A stretch of 30,073 bases of DNA from Gymnopus androsaceus JB14 (GCA_009733575.1 ML769957.1:1-30073); one strand, 5' to 3'. Shown: positions 11,308 to 22,556, numbered from the stretch's first letter. Made by a program: numbers and translations. The notes: generated from the letters alone by a model not told the origin.

Positions 11308-12387
11308 CTTTGGCAAACAATCTGCACCAGGCATATGGGGAAATGTTGCCAATGCTATGGTAGAGATATACTTGCACCGTGGTCTCCATGCCGTCCTAAA
11401 GTGAGTCAACAACTTCCTGTTCTTCCAATATCCCTTGAACTGTAACACCAATGGTGTATTCTCCTACCCATACGACAAATCGACTATCTGGGATATTGCA
11501 GAAACTCTCGGCTGGCCTTGGGCCCACAACAAATTCTCCCCTTTCGCATCTAGCTCCTGCTACATAGGCTTTCTGTGGTCAATCATTGACAGAACAGTTC
11601 AACTCCCAGATGATAAGAAAGCAGCTTACCTGGAACGACTATGCCCCTGGCTGACCACTGGGAAAATGAAGCTTGACAACACTTTCACCCTCATTGGCAC
11701 ACTGAACCATGTATGTCTTGTTGCCCCTGCAGGCAGGGCATACATGGTTAACCTCTACAACCTCAGCGCCTCATTCAAAGATCCTAAAACAACCTCCTAC
11801 ATGCCACACACCATCACCAGTTCACTGTGCAATGACCTAAATTGGTGGTGGGAAGCACAACTTTGCCTACCATTCCTTGGTCTACACATCCTTTGTCCTC
11901 CTCCTCAATCCAATATCCAAATATTTGTTGACGCCTCTACATCATGGGGCATAGGCCTCTTCATCAACAAACAATGGCTGGCTTGGGAGTTCAGACCTGG
12001 ATGGTGCTCCCAGGAAGGCACATTGGATGGGGTGAGATGGTTGCCATTGAACTCTGCATCTGAACACTCATATCCTCGGGGTTTATTAACATTTGTGTCT
12101 GTATCCATTCTGACAATGAAGGAGTTGTAGGCTCCTTGCACAAGGGCAACTCCCAAGGGTCCAAGCAGAACCTCATTCTGAGGAAAATTGTCAAGCTCAT
12201 GCAAGAGCATTCAATCTGGGTTGACTGCAGCTGGATCCCCACAAAGGAGAACCCAGCTGATGGTCCCTTGCATGGAATTTTCCCTGCTTGCAAACTTCTG
12301 CATCCCCATCCACCAGTGATACCAAAGCACCTTAAACCTTACATCAATCTGGCAGTAACCGCTAACAACTCCCATCTACATTTGTGA
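11308..12387 (+). pseudogene. Reverse transcriptase-RNase H remnant
   Basis: The frame begins within the palm region (LNFGKQSAPGIWGNVANAMV) and reaches the polymerase motif C site. There one would expect a Trp followed by Val-Asp-Asp, but the window has TGA (11402-11404) and Val-Asn-Asn (11405-11413). Thumb-like sequence follows (WLTTGKMKL, LVAPAGRAYM). RNase H starts at IQIFVDASTSWGIG, with its first catalytic Asp, shifts frame near 12020, then shows GWGEMVAIELCI with the catalytic Glu, a TGA at 12061-12063, and HSDNEGVVGSLHKG with the next Asp. It ends with WIPTKENPADGPLHG, the usual C-terminal RNase H motif. Confidence 0.8.
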
Positions 12388-12709
12388 CTTATTGCATAAT
12401 TACCTACCTTACCAACCTCACATACACCACATGCAATACTAATATCTCTATTTACCTTTCATAGTACAGACCATAGCATACAAATAAATTCTCTACCATT
12501 ACTCAACCCACCAAAAGCACAAACGCCCTCTCCATGAGAATGACTAATTCACATCCTGTGACCCTCAAGCCACTCATCCTGAACCTCCAATCTCGTAATA
12601 CAATGACCAACAGAATGGCCCACAGATACTGCTACCACTGCTCTACCCACCAGCCTACTCAAACACCTCTGGCCCAGATCAACTCTCCCGACCAACATCG
12701 AGATCAACA
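12388..12709. other. Linker between RNase H and recombinase remnants
   Basis: About 320 bases with no sustained frame. C-rich codon-like composition on the plus strand suggests decayed coding sequence of the same element. Confidence 0.4.
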
Positions 12710-13895
12710 TTGATGGCCAAACCTACAGATCATACGAAAACATCATTTGGGAATGCTCCACAATTCACCCCAGCACCATACCCCAGCTACAACTACCCAG
12801 AGAATCGAGACCCAGGCCACTATATTGAACATAAAGCTCCCTTTGGAAATACCAACTCTCCTGCTTCAGTGGCAGCATCTGCCACAGCCATCCAACTCTC
12901 CTCCAAGGCAAGAAACACACTCAGCGCCTCTGTGAGCCACAGTATGCGTGTTTGCAAACACAATCACATCCAGAAGTTTCTGAATTGGGCGGGCACGGAA
13001 AATCTCACTCCCAGCAATGTTCTCCCAGTGAACAAGACCATCCTCTGCAACTATGCCACCACATTTGCAGGACGCACAGCAGGTGGTACAGCTTGTGCCC
13101 ATATCTCTGCCATCAAGGGATGGACCCTGCACAAAGGCAAGGCCTGGTTGGGAGGTGAACGTCTTAATGCCATATTCAATGGAGTTGAGCATAGAGCTCC
13201 TCCTAGCTCCTTCAGGAATCCAAGAACTCCGGTCAAGGAGGCATATCTCACCTTCCTACACACCAATCTCATCCTTGATGGCACCAAGGGTCAAGGAGTT
13301 TTCTATTGCCGCAGCTGCCGACCTGATGTTCTTTGGACAACTACATGCTGGAGAAGTGCTCCCTGACTCTCCCAACCTCCCTCGTTACAACCCCAGACAA
13401 CACCCTCTGGTTTCAGACCTTGGACAACCCAACAACCTGGGCACCTGCTCACTCAAACTTCCTAGTACCAAGACAGCGGGAAGCAGAGGTGAAACAGCCT
13501 TCATCACTCCTCAGCACTCTCCCGCTTGCCCTCTGGCAGCCCTAGCAGAGCACATCAGGGTCAATTGCCTTGGCCCAGGTAATCCACTCTTTGCATACAG
13601 AGATGAAGTGGATGTCCTTCGTTGTCTGACGCGGGACAAGTGTGTCAACCGCTGCAACAAAATCTGGGGTCCCAGGGGAATACCCAGGATCACAGGTCAC
13701 TGCTTCAGAATCGGCGGTACAACTCACTACCTATGCAGAGGCGTACCTCCGGATGTAGTAAAAGCTCTGGGACACTGGAAATTGGACATGTTCCTGGTTT
13801 ACTGGAGAGATCTTGATACGCTGGCCTCTCTTCATCTCCACAGACACCATTCCCAGCAGCTATACCATTCTCACTTGTACATTGATCCCTTGTAA
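12710..13895 (+). pseudogene. Tyrosine recombinase (integrase) remnant of the retrotransposon
   Basis: The N-terminal core-binding part is in the frame starting at 12710 (NTLSASVSHSMRVCKHNHIQ through AHISAIKGWTLHKGKAWLGG). A frameshift between about 13280 and 13320 moves the reading to the frame ending at the TAA at 13893-13895. The catalytic domain shows the HxxR box as HCFR (13698-13709), then GHW and the nucleophile region YWRD near 13800. At the position of the first catalytic Arg, where family members that I recall read GQLRLGE, this copy reads GQLHAGE with CAT at 13344-13346. The shift plus the lost Arg indicate an inactive enzyme. Confidence 0.8.
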
Positions 13896-14166
13896 TAACC
13901 TTTCACACCATTCGAGTCTTGTTTCTCCACTCCATCACCTCTGCAATCCCAATCCAAATCATATTGTATCATACCATGTTGCAGTACCACACTTTCTATG
14001 GACTACCACACTCCTTCGTGTAACTACTTATATTCCAATTTACAATGACACCGCATGATTATTTCACTCCTCAGGCACCACGGCTTGGGCTTTGCCCCTG
14101 TGGGTATGTTGTCTTCAGATGACGCACCTTTGGCTTCTTCAGACGGGTTTTCATATCACTAGGATA
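13896..14166. other. Downstream flank of the retroelement
   Basis: No gene seen. This may contain the 3' terminal repeat of the element, but no second copy is present in the window to define it. Confidence 0.3.
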
Positions 14167-14168
14167 TA

Positions 14169-14257
14169 CAGTGGCTGCGAAAATTGATGTCACCCCCCCC
14201 AATTCAGTAGCCTATTCAGTAGGTCACATGGGGTGACATCAATTTCCGCAGCCACTG
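14169..14257. mobile_element. 89-bp MITE with TA target duplication
   Basis: Terminal inverted repeats of about 28 bp (CAGTGGCTGCGAAAATTGAT then GTCACCCC) differ at one base between the ends and are flanked by TA (14167-14168 and 14258-14259). The interior is only about 33 bp. It shares CAGTGG ends and TA target with the 654-bp element at 4050, but the rest of the termini differ, so a different Tc1/mariner-type source is likely. Confidence 0.85.
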
Positions 14258-14390
14258 TACCCTATATACACTAAGCACTCTGATAATAGGTAGGACACAA
14301 AAAAGTGCTAAAAATCATGTGAAAAATCAAAGATCAAAAATCAAAAATCAAAAAGTAACCTTGGCCCTCCTGTCTACATCACTCATAATT

Positions 14391-14494
14391 GAAAGGCACT
14401 TACAGCTGATCACGAATTTGTAGCATACTTTTCGAAAAATGCTCCTTACTGATTTTGTTTACATCCAAACAAAATGACGTACCTAGCTCCACAA
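14391..14494. repeat. Left arm of an inverted repeat carrying a coding fragment
   Basis: Inverted copy of 14826-14932. On the minus strand the arm encodes SFCLDVNKISKEHFSKSMLQ, preceded by about 75 further open codons (from 14714). The frame runs to a perfect GTAAGT donor at 14408-14403, which looks like a real exon end. Confidence 0.75.
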
Positions 14495-14825
14495 TTATTG
14501 TACTGGTGTTATAGTCTATACCATACCATTGTACTCTTATGCCATGGGCAACTATTGATATGTTCATCCTACTGCCAAGCATAAAATCTTTACTTGTGTG
14601 CAAAAATTCATTCATGTTTCCCAGTTGACAGTCAGCAGGCTGAAGGCCGGGTTTAGACATTTTAGACAGTGTTCCCACATTCATAAACTCGCAAGAGTTC
14701 ATCTGTATCGACACTCAAGTATATATATATTTGCAGAATTGCCGAGGAAAGTATTTTACAGTTGATTGCTGTTGAGGAAACCCAAGGAATAGGCAGGTAA
14801 CTGCGAAGTGGCTAGTTAACCCTGG

Positions 14826-14932
14826 TGGAGCAAAGTGCGTCATTTTGTTTGGATGTAAACAAAATCAGTAAAGAGTGTTTTTCAAAAAGTATGCTACAAA
14901 TTCGTGATCAGCTGTATCAGTGCCTTTTCAAT
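14826..14932. repeat. Right arm of the inverted repeat
   Basis: Plus-strand copy encoding SFCLDVNKISKECFSKSMLQ. Differences from the left arm include silent AAG/AAA and TCG/TCA changes and one His/Cys change. The donor seen in the left arm is changed to CTGTATCAG here. The arms are separated by about 330 bp. A coding-like tail continues to about 15170. Confidence 0.75.
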
Positions 14933-15484
14933 TTTCCGACAGAAGACAAAAAGTGCACAAGTCATGTCACACTGGACCCACCGGAAGCTGGCCATTGCCA
15001 ACCCCAACTCAAAAGTTTCAGTAAGTGGGGTTGTCTCTTGCCAAAGGGGTTGTTCAATAGAATTATCCCTTCAAGAATACTATGAAAAGCATTATCATAG
15101 GGAGCCCATTGCCGCACAAGTTATTCAGGATGAGCCTATTAATACCCCAAGCTCACTGTCTGGCTCACCTTGGAGATGATTGCAGCATGCATAACAGGCT
15201 TGAAGATCAATGATCACATTAGCACCACAATTGGATATTATCAAACATGGTTAAATCCAGTCCTGTAATGAGTGTATGTACAACGTACCGATGATAACAA
15301 CTAAGGAGGGTATATATTTACAACCAGATGAACAAGAGGTTTGAAAGACAAATCAAACTGTAGCTACTTATAGATTCGGGAATGAAAATATGCAGAAATA
15401 CGGAAGACAAATAGGTTAGGAATGCATAGTGATGACTGTGATGAGTAGCAGAAGATTGTGCAAAAAGAAAGCAAAGAGTCAATT
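14933..15484. other. Intergenic, 3' of the upa2-like gene
   Basis: Contains a short coding-like remnant on the plus strand (about 14980-15179, including SLQEYYEKHYHREPIAAQVI) with no start or splice partner. The rest probably includes the 3' UTR of the minus-strand gene ending at 15485. This is the border between the CG-poor repeat compartment and the gene-rich half. Confidence 0.35.
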
Positions 15485-18400
15485 TTACGACCACCATCCA
15501 TCTTCATCGACAGTGGGGGCCAAAGACACCGTGCTGGGTGTCGGAGAAGCTACAGCTGATCTGGAATACGGGGATGCCGCAGCTGGCCTGGAATAAGGTA
15601 GACGTGCTTGCGATGGACCACGGCTGAGGCTCGCTGGGTATCTTCCTGACGGAGCATGCACTGTACTGTTCTGGGGTGGTAGCTTGGGCTCATACCGTCC
15701 GTTCTTTGCTGTGGGAGTAGGAGGAGCATGGATGGAGTCCCACACCGACGTCGAATTGTGGGGAGGAGTAATACTTCGCGGAGTGATGCTTCGAGTAGTA
15801 TGCGTTCGACCACTCGGTGTGACAGAGCGGTCAACAAAGACGGTACTCGAACGAGAATCTGGACGAGATACAGTATATGTGGTTCCATTGGAGACTTTTG
15901 AATGATAGGAGGGGGTGGGATTTCTGATAACCGTTCTGGCCTTCTCTAGCTCGACTTGCAGCTGCCTGGTCTTGGTCTCCAAAGCAGATATTTCTTCGCG
16001 AAACCTAGACTCGCGGTCCTGCAAGAACAAGCAATTAATTCTAGAATGAGCGGTGAGACTTTCAAAGAACACACCTGTGCCAGACGTGCATCTGCTTCTC
16101 GGTCCTCAAGCTGCATTTTGACGACCAAGTAATCGGAATCGAGTTGTGAGTGGATTTGTTCAGCTTGCTCCAACTGGGTTGTGGTTCGCTCCAACTTGGC
16201 TTCGCTTTCCTTTGCCCGCTTCTCCCATTCTGATGCCCGACTTTGAGCCTGAGTAAGGCTCTGTTTTATAGAAGTAGCTGCCTTCTCGGCGGTGGCCACC
16301 CGATTTTCCTGGTCTTTGAATCGCTTCTGCAGGGCAGTATGCTCCCCTTCTAGTATTTTACTACGATCTCGAGCACGTCGTAGCTCGTTCAACTCCTCGT
16401 TGTCTGCCTGGCCGATCAAATTTGTCAACTGTTCTATTTGTTCCGAGGTGCGGCGCAGATCGTCCCAGTGCTTTTGCTGAGAAGCCAGTTGATCGTATTG
16501 CTTCTGTAGAGATGAATAGCTGTGTTCAGCACTCTCTTTTTCCCGTGCGGCAAATGTAACTTTGAGCTCCAGTGAGTCCACCTTGGATTCGCCGTCAGTA
16601 TATATTGGAGAGAGAAGCAAATACTCGCATACCTTTCCTTTCAAACTCTGTTTTTCGGCCGTTAAACCTGCATTCGCCTTTTCCAGGACCGCAATCCTGT
16701 CTGTATTAGCTTGCGTGGCTACGTCGGATGCCTGCAACCTGCCAAGAGCTTTCGCCAGTGCTTCCTCGAGATTGGTATTCTGGCCTTCCATGCGAGCAAT
16801 CTCAGCACTTTTGGTATCTACCGCATTCTGCAACTCCTTCGTATGAGTTCTAAGTCGTTCACGATCGCCTTCGAGAATGGTCAACTTCTCAGTCCAACAT
16901 ATCCTTCTCAACCCGTATTATGTCCATGCGCACCGCGGGCCTTGAGTACCTGAACCTGAAGATCCGTGTTTGATTTACGCAAATCTTCAAGTTCATGTTT
17001 GGTCTGGTCGCGAGAGAGGAGGAAGTCAGAGTGAGATGTCTGAAGGACCGTAGTAGCAGCAGAAACCGATTCTGGAAGCGCAGACATTCTGGATAGCAGG
17101 TCTCTCGAGAGCTGGAGTACTTCGACACTGTGACCAGCGAGGCTTTGCTGAACAGATGCGATATCACCCAATATCTCCTTCACGTCGACGATGCTCTGGT
17201 CTGGAACCTTCTGTTTTTCGGTGTCGTGTGATGCAACCAGTTTCTGCGCTTCGACGGCTGCCTCGAATTTGGCAGGAAGAGCCTGTACGAGTTCCAGTAC
17301 ATGCTGGTGAGCACTGGATAGATCAGTTTGCTGACCGGCTAGAGACTTTTGACCTTCGGCAATACTGGACAGGTTAATGGCCCAGGTTTCAAGCGGGTTG
17401 AGCAATCGTGAGACGTTCTCGGTAATCTTGCCGGTCATGGTCTCGACGTTGAAGGACTTGTCCCGTACAGCAAGACGAGAGTCGAGCCTTTCAACAACAA
17501 GATCGGCAACCTGCTCTTTGATTTCGAACGCGTCGATGGGAGCTATAGCTCTGCGAACTTCGGTCGTCAATTGTAGCGCAATAGCTTCGGTATCAATTGG
17601 AGGGTGAGAGTACTGTTGAAGGACAGGAAGAAGAACGGGAAGTAAACGGTCAACTATTAGACCAGCCGTCTCCCTCTTGTCCGACGCAAGATCGATAATC
17701 TGTGAGATATGGGGCTTGACGGCCTGGGTGAGCTTGTTGGTGAGGAAATCATAGTCCACGGATTCTGGACGGATAGAATTGAACGCTGGATTAAGGGCAG
17801 AGACAACGGCGTCAACGAGCTGATCATGCTCTCGAGAAGGTGCGCCACGAGCAATAGTCTCGAGACGTGTGGAGAGTTCTGACACAGCTTCGACCACTGC
17901 ATTGACCGTACGAGAAGAGTAGTGCTCGAAGACCTGCGAAAGGTCGGGCTGTGAAGCATTCTCTGAGCCAGCAATACTACGCAAGTGAGCCTGGGTCTGA
18001 AAGGCATTCAACTCTCTGGTCATCAAGTCTAATATCCTTGCCATGGCCTTGTTCCACTACATCTTTAATCAACTCGAAATCCATTGCACCGCGGGCTTCA
18101 AGGTGCGACTCGTCCAATCCTCGAGCAGCGCTCTCTGCTAGCTGCGAGCGGAACAACGACACGACGTCGGAAATCATCTCCTCAGCCTTGGGAGTGAGAC
18201 CTTGCTGCTGAATGCTCGTGTTGGCAATTGAGGACCTGAGGTCGCGAGACAAGCCCGTCAATTTTTCGTCCAGCAAGCTTTCCAGCTTATCTTCGTACTG
18301 TCTCATTTCTAAACGGGTGGTAAGATCTCTAGAAACCGGGCCCGCGAGCGCTGAGGCTTCCGACATTGACTCCAACGACGAATTAGGAGACGGAGTGTCA

Positions 18401-21400
18401 TAGCGCATGTTCTCGATGTTATCCGGCAGGGACGATCTTCTTCTGGCATGAGCATGAGCCTGTCTGACTGATGCAGTGGTGAATATGTCCTCCTAGAAAG
18501 AAATATTAGATCAGGCTTGAAAAGAAAAGAGCATACTAACCGTAGGAGACACAGCAGATGGAAGGAACCGTCCAGGATCAGTTACGAGCCTTGTCCTAGA
18601 CACTTTATGGGAGATGGCAGGCATATCAGCACCCAGGTCGTCCAAGGAAGGACGAAGACTATGGCCCAATTCGTAGAAATCACGATCTCTCTCCCGGTCA
18701 AGTTCACGGCCAAATTCTCTAGATCTGTACTCTCGAGAACTAAGTCTCGACCGAACAGTTGGACGTGTACGTTCATCAGTAGAATTGGAGCTCGAATGAT
18801 TCGCAAGGGCCTTGAAGAGACCAGCAGGCACCGTGTTGCTTGACACGGGATGCTTAAAGTCCAAGGGAATAGGAGCGCGTTTAGGCTTCATTGTAGAAAT
18901 AGGGAGAGTAAACACGTCCTCAAGACCAAGATTGGCATTGTTCTCCTTGTCCTCGTCACTGTCCAAAGTAGCGTCCTTGGCTGCATCCTCCTCATCGGTA
19001 ATGCCACCTATATGCGGCAAAGTTCCAACAGCATTCGAAAAACCAGCAAAGGTAAATGGTTCTGCGGAGGGGTTGAGAGACCCTGAGATTTTACTGCCAC
19101 TGGTGAGGGAACTAGGCCCATGACCATGTTTATTCCGTCTAGGCGAAGAAGGAACGCCTATTCTCAGACTTGCAGGAGAGCCAAAGTTGGACGGGAAACG
19201 GAAAGAAGCCATGCTATCGCCTTCGACAAGGTCAGCATCGGACCCTGACTCGCGGCGCTGGCGTTTCTCGCGTCCTTGAACTTTGAAAGGAGATCCTTCG
19301 TCAACGAATCTGCCTCCCGCTGCACCAATACTACCCATTCCAGAAGCAGCGCCAAAGGTACTCGCAGGAGGGTAAGGTAAAGGTCGACTTTCCGTTTGGT
19401 GTTGGGGTACAGGGAAAGGTGGATTAGGCGTAGGAAATGCAGGAGGGGCAGTAATGGCGACAGATGGCGTTGGGAAGGATGGTTTGAAAGAAAATCCACC
19501 TGGTCTGAATTCTGCCGCGGCAGCATTTAACTTGGACGCAGCCCCGGCGCTGTTTGACGAAGAAGGTATACGGGAATGACCATTCGGAGCCATTCCGCTG
19601 AAAGAAAAACTTGAACCGCTGTCGGGACGAGATCCAAAAACGAAGGGTTTCGCTTTGGGATTGAGGTTGAGTTTGGGTGCCTGATGAGCTTCTGTGCTCG
19701 CCGAAGGCACTCGGGAATGAGCTCTAGCAGGATCGTGGACCGAATGGATCCCGCTTTGTACGCTGGGTCCTCTGGAATGGTGACTCGGAACGGGAGGGAG
19801 AGGTCTTGAGCCAGAGCCGCCTGAGGGAGGATATCTACTGTCCAAACCAATATACCCACCACGATCTTCTTCTTCGGAGGGATTGGAGATAATATCGTCA
19901 TCGTGGTGAGGTTGCATCACACGAGGTATAACAATGGTGTTGTCGGGAGGTCGAGGGAACTGAGGTAGCTTGCGGGGTTGTTCTGACGGGATGGCAATAC
20001 TACGTCTTCGTAAACGTGCATCTACGCGAGCTTGGCGAGCTCGTTCTTCATCAGAAGGATTAGACCATTCACCAATGCTCTGTTGTATAAATGGATCAGC
20101 GTCAGGGACTAAAAGCAGTGAAAGAATAATACGCACCTCCTCATCACTGCCCATTTCCTCGTCAACATGTCCATATCCATCAACATCTTCGCTTCCAGTC
20201 CATTCCTCGACACCTTCTTCCAGTTCTCTGTCTCGCATGTGCAGAGGAATCTGGCCTCTTCCAGCTCCAATTGTCCCCGCTCCGCCACCAAGCCCCAATG
20301 ACCCGGTATCCGAGCCTGCACGCAATTCCCCCAGCCGCTCGTTCAATCCATCAGCAACAAGACCGCCAAAAGAGCGTAAAGACAAGGCAGCCGACAGGCG
20401 CGAGGCATGCCTAGAATGGTGACGAGACTGAGAAGCAGTCAAAAGCCCGCTGCTCTCCATCTCGTCGCGTTCTTCCTCCTGTAAGCTCATATTATCACTA
20501 GCCTCATCCTCGCCTTCCTTATTTTCTAGTTGCATGTCATCATTCACGTCTCTGTGTTGTGCCCAGCTGGGTGCTTTGACATCTTCCTCTTCGAGACCCT
20601 CTTCTTCTGCTTCCTCCGGTATCTCCAAACCAAATCCTCTAATGAAATCGGGACGCGAGTCCGTCCTTACCGCGCTTAGCGGAGGCGCGAGCCCAGACGC
20701 TTCGTCGGCGAGTGTCGACATCGATACAGGCTTCCTTCCTTGAGGAGCGTGTATACTTGCGTCTACACCTGTGTCAATCTCAGGTAGCGCAGGACTGACA
20801 CTATCTCTGGCACCACCGTTTTGATCGTTGCCCAGAATAGCGTTGGGTCCAAAGGGATTAGATGTCGTACCCGTGCTCGGTGGTCGGAAAAAGCTAGGTC
20901 CTAAACCTAGTCCTGCGGAAGGAGGTTGAGCAAGCGACAATGAATGACCGTGTCGATTTGTGATGAAACGCGGCATATGAGCACTGTTAGTCGGACTCGG
21001 AGAAAAGCCTGTTGCGCTGTGTGGCGGGTTTAAGAAGGGTGGTTGTGGGGAAGTAGACAAAGAGTGTCCAGCGGATGTAGATTGCTGAGCTTGCTGTAAT
21101 TTGTTCAACTTGAAAAACAACAAAGCAGGGTCTGCCGGCGAAGATATCTAATGGGGGTTTGGGTCAGCGAAACAGGTGAGGCTGCGGACTGAGTGGCGTA
21201 AAAGAAAAAGGAATAAAGGCTGCAAAGACACGTGTAGTACACGACCCAGAGGGAAGCGCCCCTTCTTCAGTAGATAGACGCTTGGATCGAAAAGGAAACA
21301 CTAGGGAAATACGCACAGAAGCAGCTCTTCCATGAGCATGGGATTGTATGAGAGAGTTTGCACTAGAGTTTCCGCCGCGTTCGACGCCAAGTTTTTCCAA

Positions 21401-22299
21401 CTTTTGTTCAATAGCAGCTTGTTGGAGACTCTGCCATGCAAGCTATTGCGTATAGAGGCGTAAGTATAGTTCGCGTTGGAACGAATAATGACACGCACTT
21501 TTCCTGGTAGGAACACGTCCACCGTCGAAGGGATGTGATTTCTAAACTGCTCTGAAGGAAACTCTTCGCAAGTCGTCAACTCTGGGTACCACACGTCCGT
21601 GTCCTCTACGATCTCCTCTGGTTTCAAAGGTATCCTGGCAAACACTGCCTTGGTGGCCGCGACACCTTCCTCTTCTGAAGGAATAGTTTCTTTGGGCAGA
21701 TTAACCATGACCTTTTTCACCTTTACTGCAGCAGCAGGCTGTGGATTCGTAGGAGCACCAGAAGGAGTAGTGGAACCACTGACGCCAGCAGAAAGGACGC
21801 TTGGAGTAGGATTAGGACTGAGTTTGCGCTGTGGGCCACCGAGGATAGCTTTGGGGGGACCACCAATGCTGAGTTGACGTCGATTTCGATTGGGGAAGGG
21901 ATTATGAGGAGCAGGCATGGTCCCGGGAAATCCGGCCATGGACTGCCTAGGAAAGTGACCGCCCATGGGAGTAATAGGGAACCCCCCATTTGGTGGATGA
22001 ATACCTGCAGCAGCGAGCTGGGCCACGCTTCCAAAATTGATATTCATGCTCTGCTGGCCGGCCCTATGTCCAGCTCTTGCGGGTGCCCCGGGTGGACCCA
22101 TCTGAGCAGGGTTGAAAAAAGGTTGCATCGGTGTCTGCATAGGGAGCGGCGGATGAAAACTTTGCTGTAAAGAGGTTGGCAGAGCAGGCGAGTACATTGG
22201 CTGCATTCCTGGTTGTTGTAATGCGAGTGAAGCAGGTAGACCCGGTGGAATGTTCAGTCGAGGAAGGTTTCCTCGCTGGCGTTGAGTAGATGCTGCCAT
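15485..22299 (-). CDS. upa2: Upa2-like multi-PAM2 scaffold protein of endosomal mRNA transport
   Basis: Spliced product of about 2,083 residues. Exons: 22299-21499, 21442-21317, 21147-20137, 20079-18541, 18492-18090, 18028-16934, 16868-16633, 16581-16075, 16018-15485. The start is the first ATG of the Pro-rich N-terminus. Residues 1-650 are Pro/Ser/Gly-rich with acidic blocks. A canonical PAM2 motif SKLNAAAAEFRP lies at residues about 829-840 (19536-19501), with PAM2-like variants LNPKAKPFVFG (about 785-795) and LNPSAEPFTF (about 981-990). A long heptad-rich coiled coil spans about 1600-1950, and the C-terminus ends DEDGWWS. In Ustilago maydis, Upa2 (about 2,100 residues from memory) binds Pab1 through PAM2 motifs, dimerises by its coiled coil and needs a C-terminal GWW for endosomes. 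The same order and size here support orthology. The junction of exons 6 and 7 (16934/16868) is the least certain; a 62-nt alternative (16949-16888) also keeps frame. Confidence 0.82.
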
Positions 22300-22556
22300 T
22301 GTGAAAGCTGAAGGATATTTTGGCGTTAAAGATACAGAAGAACAACACTAGCAGGTATACAGGTCCTACTAGAGCTATTCTCTGCAAATCCTCTGAGCCG
22401 CGCTCAATGAAGAATCAAATTCTAAAGCACGTGTCCTAAGCGGAACTTTTTTTAATCATGATGTGTCTCCGGGCCCGTATAATAGGAAATTGCGCGTCTA
22501 TAGATAAGTACAGTAACAGAGGTACATCAAGTATCTAGCAGTCTTTCGAACCCTCG
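22300..22556. promoter_or_regulatory. Short intergenic: ARB1 3' end and upa2-like promoter
   Basis: Only 257 bp separate the ARB1 stop from the upa2-like ATG on the same strand, so the promoter of the second gene must lie here or inside ARB1. No clear TATA box was seen. A tract of seven T (22446-22452 on the plus strand) is present. Confidence 0.4.

Larger units (their letters stand above)
11251..13895 (+). mobile_element. 5'-truncated tyrosine-recombinase retrotransposon (DIRS/Ngaro order)
   Basis: The order of reverse transcriptase C-terminal part, RNase H, then tyrosine recombinase on one strand is that of YR retrotransposons (DIRS and Ngaro groups). The gag region and the N-terminal fingers of the reverse transcriptase are missing. 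I see no methyltransferase-like domain between RNase H and recombinase, which would fit Ngaro better, but decay prevents a firm choice. Frameshifts near 12020 and 13290 and TGA codons at 11402 and 12061 make it non-functional. Split direct or inverted terminal repeats were not found. Confidence 0.8.

Noticed and set aside
14825..15085. 86-codon plus-strand gene
   Set aside because: Its start lies in the right arm of the inverted repeat and its second half has no protein-like character; another frame is more coding-like there.
16908..18044. Separate gene starting at the ATG at 18044
   Set aside because: A 61-nt intron (18089-18029) joins it in frame to the upstream exon, and the coiled-coil protein continues on both sides.
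21301..22299. Separate Pro-rich protein gene ending at 21301
   Set aside because: Introns 21498-21443 and 21316-21148 connect it in phase to the next exons, giving the full upa2-like architecture.
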